A stretch of 64,000 bases of DNA from Winogradskyella psychrotolerans (lineage in GTDB: Bacteria; Bacteroidota; Bacteroidia; Flavobacteriales; Flavobacteriaceae), in assembly GCF_018860565.1 (NCBI RefSeq), contig NZ_JAHKPS010000007.1, positions 24,014 to 88,013 on the forward strand, read 5' to 3'. How positions within the stretch are numbered: position 1 is the first letter of the stretch; each line of letters opens with the position of its first letter. Under the pieces are notes generated by a model that saw only the letters and a list, made by a program, of their open reading frames with translations, made no database searches and had not been told where the DNA came from. This document shows, in pieces, positions 56,114 to 64,000 of this stretch. The translations under genes and the position numbers were made by a program.

Positions 56114-57703
56114 CTATTCAAATTCCGAAGTGAAATGAAAAGTAATACTTGGATATTTTTGTTGAGTCATTTGTAGTGAAAACATAGAATCTGCCAAAAA
56201 CACCAATTGATTTTGCTTATCTCTGGCTAAGAAGCGTTGTTTTACTCTAATAAACTCTTTAAATTCTTCACTTTTTTCATTATCTGTTTTAACCCAACAA
56301 GCTTTATGTACGTTTAGATTTTCATAAGTACATTTAGCACCATATTCATGTTCTAATCTATATTGAATGACTTCATACTGAAGTGCACCTACAGTACCTA
56401 TTACTTTTCTACCGTTTAAATCTAAAGTAAATAATTGAGCAACACCTTCGTCCATTAACTGATCGATACCTTTGTATAACTGCTTTGCTTTCATTGGATC
56501 AGCATTATTAATGTATCTAAAGTGTTCTGGTGAAAAGCTCGGAACTCCTTTATAATTTAGCACTTCTCCTTCAGTTAGAGTGTCGCCAATTTTAAAGCTT
56601 CCGGTATCTTGTAAACCAACGATATCACCTGGGTAAGAAATGTCTACAATCTCTTTCTTTTCAGCAAAGAATGCGTTTGGACTAGAAAATTTTAGTTTTT
56701 TATTATGTCGTACGTGTAAATAAGGAGTGTTTCGTTTAAACTCTCCAGATACAATCTTTATAAACGCTAATCTATTTCTGTGGTTGGGATCCATGTTGGC
56801 ATGAATTTTAAAAACAAAACCACTAAATGCTTTTTCGTCAGGTTTTACTATGCGCTCTTCACTTTGTTTTGGTCTTGGCTTAGGAGCAATTTCTACAAAA
56901 CAATCTAGTAATTCTCTAACACCAAAATTATTTAATGCAGAACCAAAGAATACAGGTTGTTGTTCTCCGTTTAAATAATCTTCTTTATCGAATTGAGGGT
57001 AGATACCACTTACCAATTCTATTTCTTCTCTTAATGTGTTTGCCGTATTTTCACCAACAAGTTTATCTAATTCTGGCGATGCTAAATCCGAGATTTCGAT
57101 AGTTTCTTCTATGTCCTTTCTACTATCTCCTGAAAATAAATTAATATTCTTTTCCCATATATTATAGATGCCTTTAAAGTCATAGCCCATACCAATAGGA
57201 AAGCTTAAAGGCACAACTTTTAGTCCTAATTTTTGTTCAATCTCATCTAATAGATCAAAAGCGTCTTTACCCTCTCTATCCATTTTATTAATAAAAACAA
57301 TCATTGGGATATTACGCATTCTACAAACCTGAACTAATTTTTCAGTTTGTTCCTCAACACCTTTGGCAACATCAATAACCACAATTACACTATCTACAGC
57401 AGTTAAAGTTCTAAAAGTGTCTTCAGCAAAATCCTTGTGACCAGGAGTATCTAAAATATTAATTTTAATGCCATTGTATTCAAAAGCCAAAACAGAGGTC
57501 GCTACAGAAATACCACGCTGACGCTCTATTTCCATAAAATCACTGGTAGCCCCTTTTTTTATTTTATTACTTTTTACAGCACCAGCTTCTTGTATGGCTC
57601 CACCAAATAATAATAGTTTCTCTGTTAATGTGGTCTTACCTGCATCTGGGTGTGATATAATACCAAAAGTACGTCGTCTGTTAATTTCTTTTAAAAAGCT
57701 CAT
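56114..57703 (-). CDS. prfC: Peptide chain release factor 3
   Basis: GTPase that recycles RF1/RF2 from the ribosome. G1 SHPDAGKTTL, G2 RGISVATSV, G3 DTPGHKDF, G4 NKMDREGKD, then EF-G-like domains. The start is the ATG at 57703 (MSFLKEINRRRTFG); an in-frame upstream TTG-type extension to 57748 is not supported because family members begin with this sequence. A TATATTTG -7-like element is 22 nt upstream (57725-57732, minus strand). Confidence 0.97.
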   Translation of the reverse strand: MSFLKEINRRRTFGIISHPDAGKTTLTEKLLLFGGAIQEAGAVKSNKIKKGATSDFMEIERQRGISVATSVLAFEYNGIKINILDTPGHKDFAEDTFRTLTAVDSVIVVIDVAKGVEEQTEKLVQVCRMRNIPMIVFINKMDREGKDAFDLLDEIEQKLGLKVVPLSFPIGMGYDFKGIYNIWEKNINLFSGDSRKDIEETIEISDLASPELDKLVGENTANTLREEIELVSGIYPQFDKEDYLNGEQQPVFFGSALNNFGVRELLDCFVEIAPKPRPKQSEERIVKPDEKAFSGFVFKIHANMDPNHRNRLAFIKIVSGEFKRNTPYLHVRHNKKLKFSSPNAFFAEKKEIVDISYPGDIVGLQDTGSFKIGDTLTEGEVLNYKGVPSFSPEHFRYINNADPMKAKQLYKGIDQLMDEGVAQLFTLDLNGRKVIGTVGALQYEVIQYRLEHEYGAKCTYENLNVHKACWVKTDNEKSEEFKEFIRVKQRFLARDKQNQLVFLADSMFSLQMTQQKYPSITFHFTSEFE

Positions 57704-57724
57704 AAAAATTATTAAAAAGGAATG

Positions 57725-57732
57725 CAAATATA
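57725..57732 (-). promoter_or_regulatory. Candidate -7 element of prfC
   Basis: On the minus strand TATATTTG lies 21 nt before the prfC ATG. No clear -33 TTG; tentative. Confidence 0.35.
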
Positions 57733-58368
57733 CCATTAATAACTCCATTTAAAATAACTAATTAATAGCTTTTAAGATATTTTAATATTGTTTAGCATCA
57801 ATTATAGTTAGACGTATTTGTCTGGCAAATTAATGTTTATTAAGACCTTTTTTAAATTTGTTTTATTATGAATTTTTGTAGTATAATTCTCTTTTTTATT
57901 GATATAAATAGGATTACTTTTTTATGATACAGCATGTTTAAGTAGCTTTAGAACATTGTAGTGTTGACCTAAGTATAAAGGCAAAATCACTTGTTACTCT
58001 AACATTTTAGTGTTATCTATTTATATTCAATATATTGTTGAATAAAAGTTTCATTAAAAATTAAAAGATATCAAATTTTTTGTAATTTTACTCTTACTAA
58101 ATTAGGGGATTAATTTTTTGAAGTTGATTAATAGTAAATCTCTTCACTAATACAATAATGTTTAGCTATTTTAAGATTTTAAGTGTGACTTAAAGGCAAT
58201 TTAATGTGTCTTATTATTTAATATTTGTAGGTTTTTTCTATTAAATATAGATTTGTCTTACAAAAAAAAATATTTATTTGCACTTTGTCGGATTTATTTG
58301 TCATTTTATCGATATTTGTAATATGTTTTATTTACTCAAACTGAATTATACATCAACTATATAATCAT
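57733..58368. other. Long AT-rich intergenic region
   Basis: About 0.64 kb without a convincing gene. It contains a candidate promoter at 58224-58255, otherwise only AT-rich sequence with scattered TTG/TTTG words and no clear hairpin, terminator or repeat. It separates divergent prfC and the giant surface protein. Confidence 0.6.
58224..58255 (+). promoter_or_regulatory. Candidate promoter of the giant surface protein
   Basis: TTTG (58224-58227), 20 nt, TAGATTTG (58248-58255) match the Bacteroidota promoter consensus. Start near 58262, giving a leader of about 105 nt before the ATG at 58369. Confidence 0.45.
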
Positions 58369-61300
58369 ATGAAAATCTCTACTCGATTCTCTTTTACTAA
58401 GAATATTAATACCAGTTTATATATGTGCATGGTTTTAGCGAAGTTATCTTTGTTTAGGTTAAAAACCTTTTTTCTTGTTGGTTTCTTTTCGTCATTTTTA
58501 ATAATGAATGCTCAAGAAGATGTAACAACCATTTATGGTGATCAAGGCGGCTTTTTTGTTTCTTCTACTGGAGCAACAGTTACGGCAACAGATTCAAATA
58601 ATTTATTAGGATTTATAGCTGATGGTGTTACGTACTCTACAGGTGTAGACGATTCTGTTTTAACATCCAATGGGATTGTTTTTACTCCAGCTAACTTTCG
58701 TGCTTTTCCGATACCAGGTGTAATCAATTACAGTAACCCAGAATTGTTGGGGGTAGCTTACAATTGGGGTGGGGTGAACCAAACCAATACTCCTTCAGAT
58801 TATATTAATAATTTTTCACCAATAGTGCCAACTAATTTTGTTAGAGATGGAGCTAGTGGTTTAGAGATGAGTACAAATTTTTTCAATATTGATCCGCAAG
58901 ATATTGGATATGATGATTTAACCGTTCTTTCAGTAGCAAATATTACAGATAACATACCTGATATAATCGTGAATCAGACAGGTGCGCCTGGAGGTAGTGA
59001 TACATTTAAGTTTGTAGATAACCTAGGAAATACTGTAGGGAATGTTGTTGTTGTTGATTTTTCTTCTACTCCGGTTGTTGCGGGTGTAGATTGGACTATT
59101 TATAATGTAGATCCTAGTACAGGGAGCGTTGTTAGTACATTTGGTGAAAATACATATAGAGATTTTAGGGTTTTATCATTTTTGTTGAGTGATTTTGGAA
59201 TTACAGCTGGTAATTCTTCGCAAATAGTAAAATTTGTGCACACAACATCAGGTAATACAGATATCGCTTTTACAGCTTATAATACTAATAGTCTAGGGTT
59301 TAGTACCGCAGTAGATTTGAGTATTGATGCTAGTGTAGCATCTTCAACGAGCTTGTGTACAACAACTGATGTTGATTTGGTTGCTACGGTTACAAATAAC
59401 AGTGCCAACAACAGTTACAGTTTTGTAGTGGAATCTCCGTTACCGTTAGGTGTAAGTTACACTAGTAGTTCTGCGGTTTTTTCATCTGGGTCTGGTACAG
59501 CTTCTTACGATTCAGTTTTAAATGAATGGGTGATTTTTGGTTTGCAAGCAGGTGAAAGTGTAATCTTAACGGTAAATGGATCTACATCTCCAACGTTACC
59601 TATTGTCTATAATGCAAGTATTACTAATATGGCTCAATCAGATCCTGATTATAGTAATAATTTATCTACAGTTTCTGAAACCGATTCAGATTGTGATGGT
59701 GTATATGATTCGTCAGATCTAGATAGTGATAATGATGGTATTTTAGATATAGATGAAGGTTTGTCTGGCAATATTCCTACGGGTGATGCTGATGGTGACG
59801 GTGTTCTTAATTATCTAGATGTTATCGATAATGGAGGTGTAGGTGATGGGTCTGCTACCGATTATACCGATTTAGATGGTAATAATATTCCAGATGTATT
59901 TGATGTTGATGGTGATGGTGTTCCAAATCATCTTGATTTAGACTCAGATAACGATGGAATCTACGATGTTGACGAAGCTGGTGGAACAGATGCTAATAAT
60001 GATGGAATAGCTGATGGAGCAGTAAATACAGAAGGAGTGCCGGCCACTGCCGGAACAGGTCTTACTCCAATAGCTACAACTAGTGGAATTTTTAATTTCC
60101 TGAACACAGATAGTGATGGAGATGGCTGTTCAGATGCTAATGAGGCCTATGATGATAATAATGCTGATGGTGGAGATGGTGGTCAATTTGGTTTGGGCGA
60201 TCCTTCAACTGTTAACATAGCAAATGGATTGGTCTCTGAAACTGGTGTTGATTATACTAAAGGTACTAATCCAACAGTAACAGATGATAGTTTGTCATCT
60301 GGATGTAGTTTGTGTATTGATGATATTCCTGCCGGAAACCCAACAGCGGCTATAGATGCAGCGGATGTAACTTTTGATATAGATAGTGGATTAAGTGCAG
60401 GTTTTCCTGCAGAATTGAATTCAATCACAATAGCAGGTGAACCAAATCCTTTTACTGCGATTTATGCGCCTAATAATATAAATTACCAATATGCAAATCC
60501 AGCAGGAAATAGTCAGTATGTTAGAGATCAATTGAGTACAACAGCTACAATAGCGGATGGAGTAGAAATTTATAATGCAGCTTTACTTGCTGCAAATGCT
60601 GAAAATGATTTAAGGCATTATGTATCAATGGATAATACCATAGATCCAACAGATTATAATGAATACATTTATAACTCTCCAATTGCTTCTGCTTCTAATA
60701 GATATATTGTTGTTACTGAACGAAATGGTAATAATGAATTAAGTATTCAGGCCTTAGATAATTCTTTAAATCCTACAGGGAATATTGTATTGGCAAATGC
60801 AACAAATTATATTGATACTGGTGTTGCTACCGATTTTACGCAACATGTATTTTTAGCTATTTACCCATTAACCGCGTTAGTGCCATCTGGAACAGATGTT
60901 CAAGGTATTAGAATTACTCAAAGTGGCGCAACAGCTGGAGATGGAGGAGATGGAAAAGCGTTCATCATTTATGACCCTTCATTCTTAGTTTTACCACCTA
61001 CTATAGAATATACAACATCAGCTGTTCAGCCAGATTGTGTATCTATTCAAGGCTCTATCTCTATTGATGCTTTGGATAATGGTGGAGGTGCTATGGAATA
61101 TAGTGTGAATGGTTTGGCAGGTCCTTTTCAACCAAGTCCTAACTTTAGCAACTTGGCTCCTGGTTCATATACAATTGCTGTTAGATATATTTCCTCACCT
61201 AGTTGTGTAGAAGTTGCTTTATCTCCAATCGTTTTAGATGTTCCTGATATTTGTGATATAGTTTCAAGTAATGAATCGGCTTGTAGTGATAACGGTACTC

Positions 61301-64000
61301 CGTTAATTACAACTGATGATACTTTTACTGCAGACATAACTGTCTTCTTTTATGATCCACCAGCAACAGGTAACTTAGAATTAACGGGAGATGCGACTAG
61401 AACAGTTCCTGTAGCAAGTTTAACAGCGCCTTCCTATACATTTACAGGTGTAGAATTACCAGCAAATGGCACCAATTTGTCGTTTACTGCTACTTTTTCA
61501 GCTGATGCCAACAGAACTTTAACCGTTAACGATGTTGTAACTGCTCCTTTTGAATGTAGTGATGAAAGTTGTTATGATATTATACCTGTAGGGAATCCTA
61601 CTGCGGCGCTTTTATCTAGCGAAGTTAGTTTTAATATATCTAGTGCGCCTAATGCAGGATTCCCTGCAGTATTAAATTCTATAACGGTAGCAGGTCAACC
61701 AAATCCGTTTACGGAGATTTATATACCTAATAATGTGAACTATCAGTATGCTAATCCACAAGCTGCGAGTCAATTTGTTACGGATCAATTAGGTACAACT
61801 GCAACTATAGCTGATGATCCAGCGATATATAATGCTGCATTATTAGCCGCAAATTTTGAAAATGATTTAAGACACTATGTGTCTATGGATAATACTATCG
61901 ATCCCACTGATTTTAATGAGTTTATTTATAATACACCTATAGCAGCTGCTTCTAATCGTTATTTGGTAATTACAGAACGTAATGGTAATAATGAAATGAG
62001 TATTCAAGCTTTAGATGGTTCATTAAATTTAATAGGTAATATTGTGTTAGCAAATCCATCAGTTTACATTAATACAGGTGTTGCAACTGATTATACTCAG
62101 GAGATATATGTAGCCATTTATCCATTAACGGCATTAGTGCCTTCTGGTACAGATGTACAAGGAATTAGAGTTACTCAAACAGGTGCTGCTGACCCAGGTC
62201 CAAACTTTGGTGATGGTGGTGATGGAAAGGCGTTCATAATTTATGATAATGCATTTTTAACTCCTCCCCCAACAATTAATCTTGCAACTACTGTTGTACA
62301 ACCAACTTGTGCAACAAATACTGGCTCTATTAATATTGGCGCAATAAATAATGGTGGAGGTGCTATGGAATATAGTGTAAATGGTTTGGCAGGTCCTTTT
62401 CTTCCAACACCTAACTTTAGTGGACTTGCAGCAGGATCATATACTGTCGCTGTTAGATATGCAGGAAACCCTGATTGTGTTGAAGTCGCATTAGAGCCAA
62501 TTGTTTTAGTGGAAGCAAATTGTTCTATTAGTTTAATTAAAAGTGTATCTAGTGTAGATGCTTTAGGTGCAATAGGAATATTAGATGATGAAATAACTTA
62601 CGAATTTACTGTTACTAATACTGGAGACGAAACATTAACAAATATTATTGTTACAGATCCATTAGTAGGCACAGTAACATGTGTTTCAACAACTCTTTCT
62701 CCAGGCGCTAATACGACGTGTAGTGCAACATACGTAATTACTCAGTCAGATATTGATAATGGGGGAATAGAGAATTCAGCAATTGTAAGTGCGGAAGCAC
62801 CAGGAGGAGATACTTTAGACCCAAGTGATGATATCACAGATGTTTCCGATACTGGTACAACTAGTGATGGAACGGTTGTAACGGATCCAGAAACAGTAGA
62901 GACTGATGATATCAATTCTATAAATGGGGATAGTAACGATTCCGATCCAACAAATGATGTTACGCCTTTTGAAATTTCTCAAAACCCAGAGTTAACAGTT
63001 ACAAAAACTATAACGACTTCAGGAGCGGTATTGAACGATGTTATTTCCTACAGTATTATTGTAGTTAACACAGGGGATGTAACAATAACCGATATTGAGA
63101 TTACTGATGTGAATGCAGACTTGGGAACATTATCGTACCCAGGTGGACTGACAAACATTCCAAGTTTAGCACCAAACGCAAGTGCTATCGTAACGGTAGT
63201 GCAAACAATTACTCAAGCGGATATAGATGCAGGTTTTGTAGAGAACAGTGCAACTGCAATAGGAGATAGTCCAATAGGAACAGATGATGTAACCGATGTT
63301 TCAGATACAGATGTAGATCCAAATGGTGATCCAATCTTGGATAATGAGACGGTAGATGGACCAGATACAGGTACGAATCCTACAGAAGATCCAACACGAA
63401 CAGACTTAGTACAAAGTCCAGAGTTAAGCATTACCAAAACAGGTAGTTTAGACTTGGGCGCTGATAATGCAGTAAGTGTAGGTGATATCATAACCTATAC
63501 CTATACAGTGACCAACACAGGCGACGTTACAGTATATGACGTAAGTGTGAATGAAGTTTCAGGTAACTTTACAGGAACAGGTATATTACCAACACCAACG
63601 TATGTAAGTGGCGGAACGGATGCAGATGGCGATGGTGACCTAGAAGATATGGTTGTAGGAAACGGCACGATAGTGTACACCGCAACGTATGCAATCACGC
63701 AAGATGATATTGATGCAGGTGTTGTAACGAACCAAGCGACCGCAGAAGGAACGGATCCACAAGGAGATTCAGTGAGTGATAACAGTGATGATCCAACAGA
63801 TGCGACAAGTGACGATGATCCAACAGATGTAGAGATAGTACAAAGCCCAAGCATCGAAGCAGTAAAAACAGTAGCAATCACAAATGATGTTGCACCATCA
63901 GGCGCAAGTCTAGGAGATGAGATGACGTACACCATTACAGTAACTAATACAGGAGATGTTACTTTAGACAACGTTTCAATTACGGATACGTTTGAAGATG
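58369..64000 (+). CDS. Giant modular surface protein (3'-partial; open to right edge)
   Basis: No stop occurs in this frame to the window edge (1877 codons), so the end is beyond it. The ATG at 58369 is chosen; the first 49 residues form a long signal peptide ending NAQ. Order: an unassigned N-terminal module; a DUF11-like module (about 325-435); thrombospondin type-3-like calcium repeats ([25 protein letters not shown]), about 439-625; a module of about 320 residues that ends in a SprB-like repeat (645-964); a linker domain; a second copy of it (1065-1384); then DUF7507/DUF11-like repeats from 1385 ([25 protein letters not shown]), at least four. A secreted adhesin or cell-surface fibre is inferred; a type IX secretion C-terminal signal would be expected past the edge. 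Confidence 0.93.
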   Translation, partial: MKISTRFSFTKNINTSLYMCMVLAKLSLFRLKTFFLVGFFSSFLIMNAQEDVTTIYGDQGGFFVSSTGATVTATDSNNLLGFIADGVTYSTGVDDSVLTSNGIVFTPANFRAFPIPGVINYSNPELLGVAYNWGGVNQTNTPSDYINNFSPIVPTNFVRDGASGLEMSTNFFNIDPQDIGYDDLTVLSVANITDNIPDIIVNQTGAPGGSDTFKFVDNLGNTVGNVVVVDFSSTPVVAGVDWTIYNVDPSTGSVVSTFGENTYRDFRVLSFLLSDFGITAGNSSQIVKFVHTTSGNTDIAFTAYNTNSLGFSTAVDLSIDASVASSTSLCTTTDVDLVATVTNNSANNSYSFVVESPLPLGVSYTSSSAVFSSGSGTASYDSVLNEWVIFGLQAGESVILTVNGSTSPTLPIVYNASITNMAQSDPDYSNNLSTVSETDSDCDGVYDSSDLDSDNDGILDIDEGLSGNIPTGDADGDGVLNYLDVIDNGGVGDGSATDYTDLDGNNIPDVFDVDGDGVPNHLDLDSDNDGIYDVDEAGGTDANNDGIADGAVNTEGVPATAGTGLTPIATTSGIFNFLNTDSDGDGCSDANEAYDDNNADGGDGGQFGLGDPSTVNIANGLVSETGVDYTKGTNPTVTDDSLSSGCSLCIDDIPAGNPTAAIDAADVTFDIDSGLSAGFPAELNSITIAGEPNPFTAIYAPNNINYQYANPAGNSQYVRDQLSTTATIADGVEIYNAALLAANAENDLRHYVSMDNTIDPTDYNEYIYNSPIASASNRYIVVTERNGNNELSIQALDNSLNPTGNIVLANATNYIDTGVATDFTQHVFLAIYPLTALVPSGTDVQGIRITQSGATAGDGGDGKAFIIYDPSFLVLPPTIEYTTSAVQPDCVSIQGSISIDALDNGGGAMEYSVNGLAGPFQPSPNFSNLAPGSYTIAVRYISSPSCVEVALSPIVLDVPDICDIVSSNESACSDNGTPLITTDDTFTADITVFFYDPPATGNLELTGDATRTVPVASLTAPSYTFTGVELPANGTNLSFTATFSADANRTLTVNDVVTAPFECSDESCYDIIPVGNPTAALLSSEVSFNISSAPNAGFPAVLNSITVAGQPNPFTEIYIPNNVNYQYANPQAASQFVTDQLGTTATIADDPAIYNAALLAANFENDLRHYVSMDNTIDPTDFNEFIYNTPIAAASNRYLVITERNGNNEMSIQALDGSLNLIGNIVLANPSVYINTGVATDYTQEIYVAIYPLTALVPSGTDVQGIRVTQTGAADPGPNFGDGGDGKAFIIYDNAFLTPPPTINLATTVVQPTCATNTGSINIGAINNGGGAMEYSVNGLAGPFLPTPNFSGLAAGSYTVAVRYAGNPDCVEVALEPIVLVEANCSISLIKSVSSVDALGAIGILDDEITYEFTVTNTGDETLTNIIVTDPLVGTVTCVSTTLSPGANTTCSATYVITQSDIDNGGIENSAIVSAEAPGGDTLDPSDDITDVSDTGTTSDGTVVTDPETVETDDINSINGDSNDSDPTNDVTPFEISQNPELTVTKTITTSGAVLNDVISYSIIVVNTGDVTITDIEITDVNADLGTLSYPGGLTNIPSLAPNASAIVTVVQTITQADIDAGFVENSATAIGDSPIGTDDVTDVSDTDVDPNGDPILDNETVDGPDTGTNPTEDPTRTDLVQSPELSITKTGSLDLGADNAVSVGDIITYTYTVTNTGDVTVYDVSVNEVSGNFTGTGILPTPTYVSGGTDADGDGDLEDMVVGNGTIVYTATYAITQDDIDAGVVTNQATAEGTDPQGDSVSDNSDDPTDATSDDDPTDVEIVQSPSIEAVKTVAITNDVAPSGASLGDEMTYTITVTNTGDVTLDNVSITDTFED

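Noticed and set aside
63213..63971. Long minus-strand open frames under the giant gene
   Set aside because: Shadow of the Asp/Thr-rich plus-strand repeats; no signal or known domain in the products, while the plus frame has domains.

Overview
The window comes from a low-GC marine-type member of the Bacteroidota, most likely family Flavobacteriaceae. The signs are the gene repertoire (DUF2851, DUF1343/NamZ, VF530, DUF3467 next to rpoC, a large modular surface protein), signal peptides ending in -AQ, near absence of Shine-Dalgarno sequences, Bacteroidota-type promoters (TTTG, then about 18-20 nt, then TAnnTTTG), and AT-rich codon use. It is ordinary chromosome. I see no prophage, insertion sequence, integron or CRISPR array.

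Layout. 1-3.5 kb: a two-component pair (TPR sensor kinase cut by the left edge, plus a LuxR-type regulator) and a lipoprotein. 3.5-9.8 kb: cell-envelope and housekeeping genes: ddl-coaD-DUF2007 on the minus strand, divergent from a PASTA protein and rluD, then yaaA and two hypothetical genes. 10-15.7 kb: a TspO-like membrane protein, a DEAD-box helicase, small proteins (one VF530-type), YitT, an EF-hand protein and the compact set trpA-small membrane protein-trmL. 15.9-24.1 kb: exported proteins: a beta-helix protein, a 1007-residue TPR protein paired with a 578-residue outer-membrane barrel, and a lipoprotein amidohydrolase. 24.2-31.3 kb: a methyltransferase, YkgJ, a sterol-desaturase-like enzyme, a GDPD lipoprotein, NamZ and an FtsX/LolE-like permease; several of these genes begin with TTG. 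31.4-41.6 kb: a cysteine synthase, a methyltransferase pseudogene with two lesions, DUF2851, PspC, a K+-channel-like protein, an AGCS symporter, a ComEA-like protein, an acyl-CoA dehydrogenase, a tyrosine recombinase and HPF.

41.7-55.5 kb is the translation/transcription core: tRNA-Thr, tRNA-Tyr, tRNA-Gly, tRNA-Thr, tuf, tRNA-Trp, secE, nusG, rplK, rplA, rplJ, rplL, rpoB, rpoC and DUF3467. Strong stem-loops lie between rplL and rpoB and between rpoB and rpoC. 55.7-57.7 kb carries a small ferredoxin-like protein and prfC on the minus strand. After about 0.67 kb of AT-rich non-coding DNA, a single open frame runs from 58369 through the right edge (at least 1877 codons). It encodes an exported multidomain surface protein with calcium-binding repeats, a duplicated internal module of about 1.27 kb period, and a tail of DUF7507/DUF11-like repeats.

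The most useful second looks are the internal duplication and repeat expansion in the giant surface protein, the terminator hairpin buried in the start of the ComEA-like gene, the palindromes in the rplL-rpoB-rpoC junctions, the plugless barrel/TPR pair, the broken methyltransferase and the atypical K+ channel filter. I found no clear evidence of a wholly new defence or metabolic system.
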